DNA of 64,000 bases from NCBI RefSeq assembly GCF_900156885.1, contig NZ_FTOY01000011.1:548501-612500 (forward strand), given 5' to 3'. A program made the translations under genes and the position numbers. Origin of the DNA: Limosilactobacillus caccae. GTDB taxonomy: Bacteria; Bacillota; Bacilli; Lactobacillales; Lactobacillaceae. Shown here one piece after another: positions 36,661-44,396 of this stretch (the stretch's first letter is position 1; each line of letters starts with the position of its first letter). The notes below the pieces were generated by a model. It saw only the letters and a program-made list of their open reading frames with translations. It did not search any database and was not told the origin of the DNA.

Positions 36661-37427
36661 TGAAAGTCTCCTTGAATATCAATAGAAGGGAAAACAGCTG
36701 TCCCATCATCATCAAATAAGAATGTCTCTTCTTCAAAGATTCGATAATTTGATAAATACAAAGCCGGAACGCGACGCCAACGACGTTCAAATTTCCCTTT
36801 TCTTGTTTCGACGAGTTTATATTTTTCAGTTAAATCATAAGTAGTACCACGGCTAAGACTACTACCGTGTTTATCCTTAAGATTAATTTTTTCTCCCCCT
36901 GATAATAAATACTGTGGAATATACGCCGCTAAGTCGCTTTGATAGTCTTTACCAACTACTTCCTTTGATGCTATTTCAACGATTTTAACATTACTTATCG
37001 TTGCTAAGTCTTCACGCCGCCCAAGGCTTGGGTATTCACGTGGATACTTTAAAGCCTGAAAAATCTGGGGAACTTCATCTTGGTTTTGGGGGATAACATG
37101 CAGTGTTAGGTTAACATCAACTAATAGCTGGGTGTGTCCGATCCCCCGACTAATTCCAAAGCCCTCAGCATTTAACTGGTGACGCTTGGGATCAAATTTC
37201 ATTCCGTTTTTAAATTCATAGCGCGTAAAAAAGTCACTTGTTGACGAAGCAGACTTCCCCTGAATACTTATCGTCATCGGATGGTACTTCTTAAAGTCAC
37301 ATAAGAAATGAACCATCCCGATTACAGTTGAATATGGTGGTAACGGATAGGTCTCACGAAAGTCATGACTTACCGGTACACGATAATTAGCTGTTTGCTG
37401 GTAAACATTAAATTTAATTGCCTTCAT
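36657..37427 (-). CDS. cas5: Cascade subunit Cas5 (Cas5t type)
   Basis: 256 aa from ATG 37427. The first strand KAIKFNVYQQTANYRVP and the PLPPYSTVIGMVHFL segment are typical of Cas5b/Cas5t RAMP proteins. It holds the crRNA 5' handle. Starts within the last codons of cas7. Confidence 0.94.
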   Translation of the reverse strand: MKAIKFNVYQQTANYRVPVSHDFRETYPLPPYSTVIGMVHFLCDFKKYHPMTISIQGKSASSTSDFFTRYEFKNGMKFDPKRHQLNAEGFGISRGIGHTQLLVDVNLTLHVIPQNQDEVPQIFQALKYPREYPSLGRREDLATISNVKIVEIASKEVVGKDYQSDLAAYIPQYLLSGGEKINLKDKHGSSLSRGTTYDLTEKYKLVETRKGKFERRWRRVPALYLSNYRIFEEETFLFDDDGTAVFPSIDIQGDFQ

Positions 37428-38316
37428 AATAGTCAGCAACCTTTGCTTTCAATCCATTAAAGAACTTAGGAACACTTTCCGCCTTTAACTGTTTCTTTAT
37501 CTCATCTGTATTGTCAAAGACGCCATTAATAACCCCTACCTGTGTGCCCTCTGCAACTCGTTCATCATCTAAAATACTAAGCAAACTCTCAATTTTAACT
37601 TTATTGTTAGCTACATGAACAGCATTTTCAAATAATGGATTTTTCATCTCATAAACTCCACCAATAATAAACAAAGGTTTTAAATCTTCACGACGCCCAC
37701 GAATGTCTCGATAGAGATACTGGATCGTATCTAAGAGCTTTTGAACTCGCCGTGTTTTTTCATCGCCTGATAGGTTAATGCTCTCTTGAGTATCAACCCC
37801 AATTTGATCTAAATCAATGGTAATTGTGTATACATAATATGATTCATGGATTTCTGACTGTGCAATACTGTTGTTTATACTAGCATCACCAGTTTGCTGA
37901 CGAATTCGCGTAGCTAGTCCCATATTAGTTAGAAAGTCTGTATCTCCCTCAAATGGTTCTTCACTTATTGCATTTGAAAGACGTACCTTGGCCGAACGAA
38001 CAGCCGCACTATTCCCCTTTTCCGTTTTCATATAGCCAAAGAAGTCAATCTCAGGTGATTTTTCGATTGTCGCATCTTTAGCAAACTGAATTACTTTATT
38101 CTTTCCAGAACCATTTGTATCTAACGAAGCAAGGGGTTCGCTTAATTGGTTGACAATATTGTACCGAATAGCTTGTCGAGAGATATAAGTATATTGGTAG
38201 CCGCCTTCACGAGTTAGTTTCTTAAGTGATGTGACATTACCCAGGCTCTCGCCATAGTTAGCACTATTAGCTTCAAATATAATTGTTGCTGTTAATCCTT
38301 TAGCTTTCTCATTCAT
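37414..38316 (-). CDS. cas7: Cascade backbone subunit Cas7 (Cst2/DevR family)
   Basis: 300 aa. The N-terminal GLTATIIFEANSANYGE, the internal SRQAIRYNI and the late GGVYEMKNPLFENAV segments are hallmarks of the Cst2/DevR branch of Cas7 in the Tneap form of subtype I-B. It coats the crRNA spacer. AAAGGAG precedes the ATG. Confidence 0.95.
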   Translation of the reverse strand: MNEKAKGLTATIIFEANSANYGESLGNVTSLKKLTREGGYQYTYISRQAIRYNIVNQLSEPLASLDTNGSGKNKVIQFAKDATIEKSPEIDFFGYMKTEKGNSAAVRSAKVRLSNAISEEPFEGDTDFLTNMGLATRIRQQTGDASINNSIAQSEIHESYYVYTITIDLDQIGVDTQESINLSGDEKTRRVQKLLDTIQYLYRDIRGRREDLKPLFIIGGVYEMKNPLFENAVHVANNKVKIESLLSILDDERVAEGTQVGVINGVFDNTDEIKKQLKAESVPKFFNGLKAKVADYYEGN

Positions 38317-38329
38317 GATTTAATCTCCT

Positions 38330-40057
38330 TTACTTTGCTTCCCCAATTAGACCGGCAATGAACGCTAACGCATACTGTCTAAATACTTCTGGCTGATTAA
38401 TATTATTGATTAACTTGCTAGGGACCAACTGATTTTGCCCAGCATAAACATTTAAGATAATCGCCATAAATTTTTCCGGACTCCCACTATTTACTGCTTG
38501 CAAAAGCTTATAAACTAATGCGTTAGCCTTCTTTCCATTTTCATTGTCTTTATAATAATTAAGAACGTATAGCCCTGCGCCGCGCATCTTTGATAAATCT
38601 TCTGATTTAACTTGCATTATTGGATCCTCCTCATTCGCTAGTTCCTTAAAAAACATTGCATTAAGGTTAATTAGCGCCATAATATGCAGCTGATTAAAAC
38701 GGATATTAGACGGCTGTGAATTTAATATTAATTCTAGTTCATATATTAGGGAATACAGGTTAGTTGAATTAAACAACCGTCTAATAACTTCATCATAAAT
38801 ACTGTAATAATTAAAGCCACGAAAATCACTTATTCCTGCTGCAAAAAGAACTGATAATAAGTTTTTACCACTGTCTTTTTTTCCAAAGGGAACCTTGATC
38901 GCCTTTGCTATTACTCCGGCTGCAATAGGTGGGATAACCGTAAAGCGATAACTATCATCACCATAAGTAACAACCTGCACACCAGCTAAACTATAAGTAG
39001 AACTTTGATTAAGCCGTTCCTCAAAACTAGTTGTAAAGGCTCGGAATGGGCTGACATTTCCGTGATCAAGCATCTTTTGAATCATTGTTTCAAACACAGC
39101 ATCATTTGCTTTTAATAAATCGCTCAATGAATGGTTATAGTTAATGAAGATCCCTTGCTTGGCCATATTGTAACTAAAGCCCGCTGAAGTACAAGAATAC
39201 ATTAACTGACAGATTGGACAAATAAACTGGTCATTACTAAAGTCCCACGCATTACTAGTCTTTCTGGCCGTATCATACCCCATTCCATTAATAAACCCAT
39301 ATGACATATTTTGGCGCTTAATCGGACGACCACAAGTACTACAAATGAATTTATCTTTGCTATGGTCTTCCGCTAAGTAGTCAACCACCGGATCTACAAA
39401 GTAATGTTGATAATCAACATAAAAATCAGTCTCTTTCGCTTGGGGATTCAAAAAAGAAACACCGTTCCATGCATTATTAATGATTGTGTACGAAAGGGTT
39501 TTAGCTGGAAAATATTTTTTACTATCTGATCTTTTAAAGTAGTCAATAACTTCTTGTAACTGACTACAAAGTTGTCGTAGATCTTCTTTTGCTTCGTCAG
39601 GAAATTTTTTTAAAAAGCCTTTCCGTTTTAGTCCTTTTAATGACTTATCTAGCAATTGCAATTCTGCAAGCACATCAAAATCACTATTAATTAGCGGGTA
39701 AAGCTTTTGGTAACTCTTTGATTTAGCAGAATACTTTAGAACATCTTTATACCATTGATCTAAAACATTAAGTGCTTTCTCATCAAAAGTAGAAAAATCA
39801 TCAGCTTGCCATTTCTTTATTTGTTCTTCAAAAGCAATAATACGTTGAAAGCGAGTTAATCTTCCATAATGTAAATTACTTGCAAAAAAGTTAAAGTAAT
39901 TCTGACTAAAGTTTTCTAACACACTGGTGGGAATTGTTAATTGCTGGTCTTGAACCATACATCGGTCACCTAAAATACGATGCAGACCAACGATTCCTGC
40001 GTTCTCAAGCCAACTTTCTAAATGAAAACTAATTGTCGCGGGTAATTTCTCAGTCAT
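38330..40057 (-). CDS. cas8b1: Cascade large subunit Cas8b1 (Cst1)
   Basis: 575 aa. The central zinc ribbon, CSTCGRPIK (near 240) and CPICQLMYSC (near 282), identifies Cst1, the Tneap-type Cas8b. It recognises the PAM and may supply the small subunit internally, because no separate cas11 gene is annotated in the operon. It overlaps cas6 by 8 bases with AGAGGTGGAAG upstream of its ATG. Confidence 0.93.
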   Translation of the reverse strand: MTEKLPATISFHLESWLENAGIVGLHRILGDRCMVQDQQLTIPTSVLENFSQNYFNFFASNLHYGRLTRFQRIIAFEEQIKKWQADDFSTFDEKALNVLDQWYKDVLKYSAKSKSYQKLYPLINSDFDVLAELQLLDKSLKGLKRKGFLKKFPDEAKEDLRQLCSQLQEVIDYFKRSDSKKYFPAKTLSYTIINNAWNGVSFLNPQAKETDFYVDYQHYFVDPVVDYLAEDHSKDKFICSTCGRPIKRQNMSYGFINGMGYDTARKTSNAWDFSNDQFICPICQLMYSCTSAGFSYNMAKQGIFINYNHSLSDLLKANDAVFETMIQKMLDHGNVSPFRAFTTSFEERLNQSSTYSLAGVQVVTYGDDSYRFTVIPPIAAGVIAKAIKVPFGKKDSGKNLLSVLFAAGISDFRGFNYYSIYDEVIRRLFNSTNLYSLIYELELILNSQPSNIRFNQLHIMALINLNAMFFKELANEEDPIMQVKSEDLSKMRGAGLYVLNYYKDNENGKKANALVYKLLQAVNSGSPEKFMAIILNVYAGQNQLVPSKLINNINQPEVFRQYALAFIAGLIGEAK

Positions 40058-40805
40058 CGTCTTCCACCTCTTTTACCAGCCCAAGCATTCCTGCAAATGA
40101 ACCACGTTTACCCCCAAGGCCACTATTTAAAATATCATTAAGTAATAACGGGCTACCTTTCAGTTCAAAAGTACCGACACTAGCTTCTACATATTGACCA
40201 AAAGGATTCATTACGGTTTTTTTCATATTTAAAGGGGTGAATTCTAACGTATCAACCAACCCTTGCATTGCTTTTGAAGTTTGGTGAACCCGCACGGATT
40301 CTTTTAGTGCTGTACGATATTCTTCAGTAACCCGATTTCCTACACAAGATAGGAAATAACCATCTTGCCGCCGAATAACTAACGGTGACATTGTTTTAAA
40401 TATCACCCTTTCACTGGTAATTGTTGGAACCGGAACATCAAATACTCTTCCTACATTCACATTTAAGGTACTGTTAAACGGCCTATCTTTACACGAACAC
40501 AACCACTGAAAGGCATTAAAGAAGTTTAATCCTAATTTCATATCATTTGTTGAAAAGTAGATAATTGCGTTTTGCTTTTCACCAAGCACAATTGTCTTTC
40601 CCTGAAATTGTGCATGAGGGAAAAAGACACTTATTGCAAAATCCTTGATCCTATTTTCAGCATATAGATACTTAAATAACTCTGGATTAGTGTTACTCAA
40701 TCCAAACTTAATCAGTGATAGCATACTAGCCTGATAAGAGATGTTAAGTTTTGCCGGCATATTCTCCGTTTTAGAGTATAACGACAACGGTACTCCAATC
40801 CGCAT
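40050..40805 (-). CDS. cas6: crRNA-processing endoribonuclease Cas6
   Basis: 251 aa from ATG 40805, with GGAGG 11 bases upstream; an in-frame ATG at 40823 lies inside that site. A double-RAMP protein with the C-terminal glycine-rich loop GLGGKRGSFAGMLGLV. It cuts repeat RNA to give the 8-base 5' handle. First gene of the cas operon; a solitary repeat-like unit lies about 120 bases upstream. Confidence 0.94.
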   Translation of the reverse strand: MRIGVPLSLYSKTENMPAKLNISYQASMLSLIKFGLSNTNPELFKYLYAENRIKDFAISVFFPHAQFQGKTIVLGEKQNAIIYFSTNDMKLGLNFFNAFQWLCSCKDRPFNSTLNVNVGRVFDVPVPTITSERVIFKTMSPLVIRRQDGYFLSCVGNRVTEEYRTALKESVRVHQTSKAMQGLVDTLEFTPLNMKKTVMNPFGQYVEASVGTFELKGSPLLLNDILNSGLGGKRGSFAGMLGLVKEVEDDD

Positions 40806-40889
40806 TTTTGAAAGCGCCTCCATTCGTTCTTATAAAGTTGGTTTATCATTTTCCGGTTTGTTTTACCATATGGTGGTTTATTCCTCGAT

Positions 40890-40970
40890 AGTTAGATAAA
40901 TTATTGTTTGAGTAAAAACCTCCATAATTTACATTCCACAAATGATAGATTACTTATTCTAATCATAGCA
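40890..40970 (-). ncRNA. Candidate crRNA-like regulatory RNA (solitary degenerate repeat with promoter) upstream of cas6
   Basis: At 40927-40956 a lone repeat-like sequence matches the array repeat at 22 of 30 positions, and the 13 bases giving the 3' half of the repeat RNA (GTGGAATGTAAAT) are perfect; the central ATCTATC is kept too. An extended -10, TGC TATGAT (minus strand, 40962-40967), would start a transcript almost at the repeat's first base. The following sequence (TATGGAGGTTTTTACTC onward) would be its spacer. Cas6 could cut it. CreR/CreA-type RNAs that guide Cascade to the cas or a toxin promoter have this arrangement. It could instead be a relic of an older array. Confidence 0.6.
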
Positions 40971-41035
40971 TATTCAAGGTTCCCAATCTCAAGGCCAATC
41001 GTAGCTAACTTTTAGTTTTATCCGAAACACCCGAT

Positions 41036-41069
41036 AAAAAACGCCCAGGATTTCCCGAGCGTTTTCTCT
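41036..41069 (-). terminator. Terminator of the 5'-nucleotidase gene
   Basis: AAAACGCTCGGGA against TCCTGGGCGTTTTTT, read on the minus strand (one mismatch), just beyond the stop codon. Confidence 0.8.
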
Positions 41070-41070
41070 A

Positions 41071-43305
41071 TTAGCCATGGCGCCGCTTGCGGTCAATTAC
41101 CGTTAAGCCGGCAGCACTCATTAAGCTACTTCCAAGTAATAACCAGGCAAGACTTTCATCATTACCGGTTTGTGGAAGCTTAGTATTTGTTTCCTTGTTA
41201 GCTTGGCCGGTACTTACCTGCTTAACACTCGTGCCGTTATTTACTACTTTACCAAGGTGGATAACCTTCTCACCCTGGCCAGCTGCCCCAGTTGCCGGGA
41301 GGATTACCGTCGTTCCTGTATTAGCACCAGCAGCTGGTTGTTCAGCTTCAGTCACTTCAGTCTCAGTAGTATTACTGTCGTCTGCCCCAGTAGCTTGGTC
41401 TGGCGCTGGATTTTCTTGACCATTAGCTTGGGCAAGTTCTTCCGCTGTCTTGTAGATCTTCCGGTCCATCGTTGGTGCCGTGATTGGGTGACCAGCTGCG
41501 GTCATGTCCGTAATGTAATTAATAAATGCATCCGTATCTTGACCAACGATGCCGACAAGTTTTGTATCCTTAAAGGCGGAGAAACCATCCCCACCGCCAG
41601 CAAGGAAGTCATTGATCACCACATTATAAGTTTTGTTCATGTCAAGCGGGTTGTTATCCGCGTCATAAACCTGAACAACCTTAAATGGTTGCTCTTCATT
41701 ATCCTGGTCAGTATAAGTATAACGAAGGCCCGCAACCTGTAGGTAGTATTTTTGTCCTTCGTCATATTGCTGGTTAAGTGCCTCAACAATTTGGGCACCC
41801 GTCATCTCAACAACCCGTAAAATGTTACCAAATGGTTGAACGGCCTGGGCACTTCCCCAGGAAATTGACTTGTCATCGTTAACGTGGAGGTCAGCCCGAA
41901 CACCACCATTATTGGTCATTGCAAAGTCAGCGGCAAAGCCCTTCTTTTTTGCTTCGAAAAGTTGCCCATCGACAACTAATTCACCAGCCTGGTTTTCCCG
42001 CGTCGGTGAATTATGCAAACGACCGAGAATATCTTCAGCTGTTGCGGCTTCCCCAATCTTCTGGTTGATAATTGGGTTAACCCGTTCATTGGCATCCTTG
42101 ACAATTGCAGCAACTTCAGGGTCATCCTTGATCTCCGGCGCATCTTCTGCAGAAAGAACTGGGAAGACGTGAGAAACAAGGCTTCCCTTTGCGAAGTCAT
42201 TCGTTGATGGATCGATGTAGCCGATCACGTCATCGTAAGCCTTCCCCGTGTATACCGCTTGAACCAGCTTTACACTCCCCACTGTCGCGTTGGCATACTG
42301 GTGGGAGTGTGCAGCAATGTACAGGTCAACAGAGTTGTCAGGGTCAATTTGGTATAACTTCTTAAGGATATCAACAGCATCACCAGCGGTCTCACCATCC
42401 TTATTTGTGGAAGCTCCCGTGTGGGCAAGGACAACGATGGCGTTGACCCCCTTCTTGCGGAGGATCTGGTCATACTTAGCAATCGTCTCTGCTTCGTCGA
42501 GAATGTCATAGTCCTTGTAATTATCATAAAGAGTCAAGATCGGAAGAGAAGTCGTCTCAATCCCGATAAACCCAACTTTTACAACCTTATTATCACTGGT
42601 ATGAATTTCTTTAATCAGGTATGGCTGTAACCCAAATGGAATCTGCCCATCAGACTTATTAACCACGTTGGCTGTGATAATGTTGATCCCACTAGGAATG
42701 TGTGGGTAGGCCATTTCAGCGTCGTTATACTGCTTAGTCGGCGCTTCCCCGTTAACAATCCGCAGGTATTCCGGTAACCCTTCATCAAATTCGTGGTTCC
42801 CCAGCGTCCCCACTTCAAAGCCCATTGCTTTTAAGGCGTGCATCGTTGATTCATCTTGTAACAAGGCCGAGTTGGCTGGGGATGCCCCAACCATATCCCC
42901 AGCTTCCACCCGGATCGTTGTTCCGGTTGGGTTGGCCGCTTTAAAGCTCTGTTCTGCCGCGTTCAGGTGGGCAGCTAAGCGCGCAGCCGTCCCGACATTA
43001 GAATACTTGTTATTACCAATCGTGGCTGAGCCAGTCGTTTCCAGTCCCCCGTGAAAGTCATTGATTCCTAAAATTTGAACAGGCACGGTCCCCTTGTAAT
43101 CCGCAGGGTTTGCCCAGTCAGTCGTTGCTTGTGGTGTACTTGCATCATCAGCGTTGGTCTGGACCATCGGCGTCACGTTTGAAGTCTTGGCTGCCGGTTG
43201 CTGATTGTCAGCAGCATCATCGGCGTGTGCGTTAGTTGCCTGCAAGGACAAGCCAAGCAAAGCAGTTCCTAATAATAAGCAATACTTTGAACTATTATTC
43301 TTCAT
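41071..43305 (-). CDS. LPXTG-anchored bifunctional 2',3'-cyclic phosphodiesterase / 5'-nucleotidase
   Basis: 744 aa from ATG 43305 (AAGGAG upstream). Signal peptide at 1-29 (MKNNSSKYCLLLGTALLG, cleavage after AHA). Metallophosphatase domain: INDFHGG, EAGDMVGAS, GNHEFDEG, VLAHTG and AHSHQYAN give the two-metal site; the C-terminal 5'-nucleotidase domain shows NNGGVRAD and LAGGGDGFSAF. The C-terminus has a Thr/Glu-rich spacer, sortase motif LPQTG, hydrophobic stretch and RKRRHG tail. It works at the cell surface, releasing nucleosides and phosphate; surface adenosine production can affect host immunity in related bacteria. Confidence 0.95.
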   Translation of the reverse strand: MKNNSSKYCLLLGTALLGLSLQATNAHADDAADNQQPAAKTSNVTPMVQTNADDASTPQATTDWANPADYKGTVPVQILGINDFHGGLETTGSATIGNNKYSNVGTAARLAAHLNAAEQSFKAANPTGTTIRVEAGDMVGASPANSALLQDESTMHALKAMGFEVGTLGNHEFDEGLPEYLRIVNGEAPTKQYNDAEMAYPHIPSGINIITANVVNKSDGQIPFGLQPYLIKEIHTSDNKVVKVGFIGIETTSLPILTLYDNYKDYDILDEAETIAKYDQILRKKGVNAIVVLAHTGASTNKDGETAGDAVDILKKLYQIDPDNSVDLYIAAHSHQYANATVGSVKLVQAVYTGKAYDDVIGYIDPSTNDFAKGSLVSHVFPVLSAEDAPEIKDDPEVAAIVKDANERVNPIINQKIGEAATAEDILGRLHNSPTRENQAGELVVDGQLFEAKKKGFAADFAMTNNGGVRADLHVNDDKSISWGSAQAVQPFGNILRVVEMTGAQIVEALNQQYDEGQKYYLQVAGLRYTYTDQDNEEQPFKVVQVYDADNNPLDMNKTYNVVINDFLAGGGDGFSAFKDTKLVGIVGQDTDAFINYITDMTAAGHPITAPTMDRKIYKTAEELAQANGQENPAPDQATGADDSNTTETEVTEAEQPAAGANTGTTVILPATGAAGQGEKVIHLGKVVNNGTSVKQVSTGQANKETNTKLPQTGNDESLAWLLLGSSLMSAAGLTVIDRKRRHG

Positions 43306-43482
43306 AAAACTACTCCTTAATATAAATAACAATGAATTAACAGCGACTTGCAAATTCGCTTTTAATTTTATCATGGTAGCGTTACCAAATATATAAAAAT
43401 TTGAAAATTATCCGTTTTATTACAAGTTTTATGAAAAAAATATTACTAAAATCATAGTAAAAGAATGGTAAAAAGGTTTAGG

Positions 43483-44034
43483 TCAGTCGATAATTGTTGC
43501 TCCTAAACTATTTTTAAAGTGGTCAAATGCCCATTCATCACCGTGCGCCGTGAATGTTGCTACCCCAGCCCGTGGAATCGTAATTTCATAATCAAGATTA
43601 TAGGCTGCAATCGCCGTATGCAGGACGCAGATATCCGTGCAAACGCCAGCAATCCATAGTTCCTTGATATTTCGCTCACGTAAGAAGTTATCAAGGTTTG
43701 TATTTTGAAAAGAGGAATAGCGGTTCTTAGCAAACTGGTAAACAAGTCCACTATTTTGGTGCTCACCATACCACTTGCCTACCTGCCCATAGAGATCGCG
43801 ACCCGGTGTCCCAATGATGTTATGGGGTGGAAAGAGCTTTGCTTCTGGATGAAACGGGTCGTGTAAACGGTGGGCATCAGTCGGAAAAATCACGAAGTCT
43901 CCATTTAGGTAAAATTTATCTGCTAAGCTCGCCAGGTAACCATCAAGGGCTTGGGCAGGCTTACCACAAGTCAGTGCCCCATCATCAGCGACAAAATCAT
44001 TTGTATAATCAATAATCAATAGTGCTTTAGTCAT
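43483..44034 (-). CDS. Isochorismatase-family cysteine hydrolase (nicotinamidase-like)
   Basis: 183 aa from ATG 44034 with AGGAGTG upstream. The catalytic triad is visible: Asp in LIIDYTNDF, Lys in FAKNRYSSF and Cys in GVCTDICVLHTA, with a metal-type motif DAHRLHDPFHPE. The metal ligands and FxxT pattern fit nicotinamidase PncA (nicotinamide to nicotinate for NAD salvage), but other amide substrates are possible. Confidence 0.88.
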   Translation of the reverse strand: MTKALLIIDYTNDFVADDGALTCGKPAQALDGYLASLADKFYLNGDFVIFPTDAHRLHDPFHPEAKLFPPHNIIGTPGRDLYGQVGKWYGEHQNSGLVYQFAKNRYSSFQNTNLDNFLRERNIKELWIAGVCTDICVLHTAIAAYNLDYEITIPRAGVATFTAHGDEWAFDHFKNSLGATIID

Positions 44035-44105
44035 TGCAATCAACACTCCTTTTTGTTTTCTCTATTGTACGCCGCCAAGCGCGAACAAAAAACATAATAT
44101 CCAAA

Positions 44106-44168
44106 AAGCCCCTGGTTACTAGCAAGAAAAGGCTTGCATGCTCTTTTCAACTAGCCACCAGGGGCTTA
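44106..44168. terminator. Large hairpin between the nicotinamidase-like gene and sbcC
   Basis: AAGCCCCTGGT and ACTAG pair with CTAG and ACCAGGGGCTT; an inner AGCAAGAAAAGGCTTGC stretch can form a second stem. T-poor on the minus side. A transcription terminator or the scar of a lost element. Confidence 0.5.
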
Positions 44169-44311
44169 CTTCCCGTAATCGCTATATATTATTCGGGATT
44201 TAACAGGGGACATTCTATTCAAAAATATAATTTTGTTAAACGAAAGAGAGTTATTTTTTAAGTGAGGTTGTCCATTATCAATTTATGGAGAATAGGAGTT
44301 TACTAGGTATT

Positions 44312-44338
44312 TTATCGACAACGAACCAGAATAGTCAT
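44312..44338 (-). pseudogene. Remnant of a gene start behind a conserved promoter element
   Basis: AGGGGG, then ATG and only eight codons before a stop, lying 14 bases behind the 32-base element at 44353-44384. The same element stands before sbcD and an Rpn-like gene, so this is probably the start of a decayed gene, possibly another Rpn copy. Confidence 0.4.
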
Positions 44339-44352
44339 GCCCCCTATTAATA

Positions 44353-44384
44353 TATATACGTAAAAAAACGGAAAATGCACTTTT
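44353..44384 (-). promoter_or_regulatory. Bipartite promoter-like element, copy A
   Basis: Minus strand: AAAAGTGCA, nine variable bases, TTTTTACGTATATA. Identical in the 23 fixed positions to copies at 48648-48679 and 63172-63203. It lies 12 bases beyond the sbcC stop. Confidence 0.65.
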
Positions 44385-44396
44385 TTATTTTAAAAT

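Noticed and set aside
40805-40823. ATGGAGG identity between the cas6 ribosome site and the crRNA-like spacer seed as proof of autoregulation
   Set aside because: GGAGG is expected at any ribosome site, so a seven-base match is not significant alone; I only list it as a hint.
44106-44168. Large hairpin as inverted repeats of an insertion sequence
   Set aside because: The arms are too close, no transposase lies between and no target duplication is seen.
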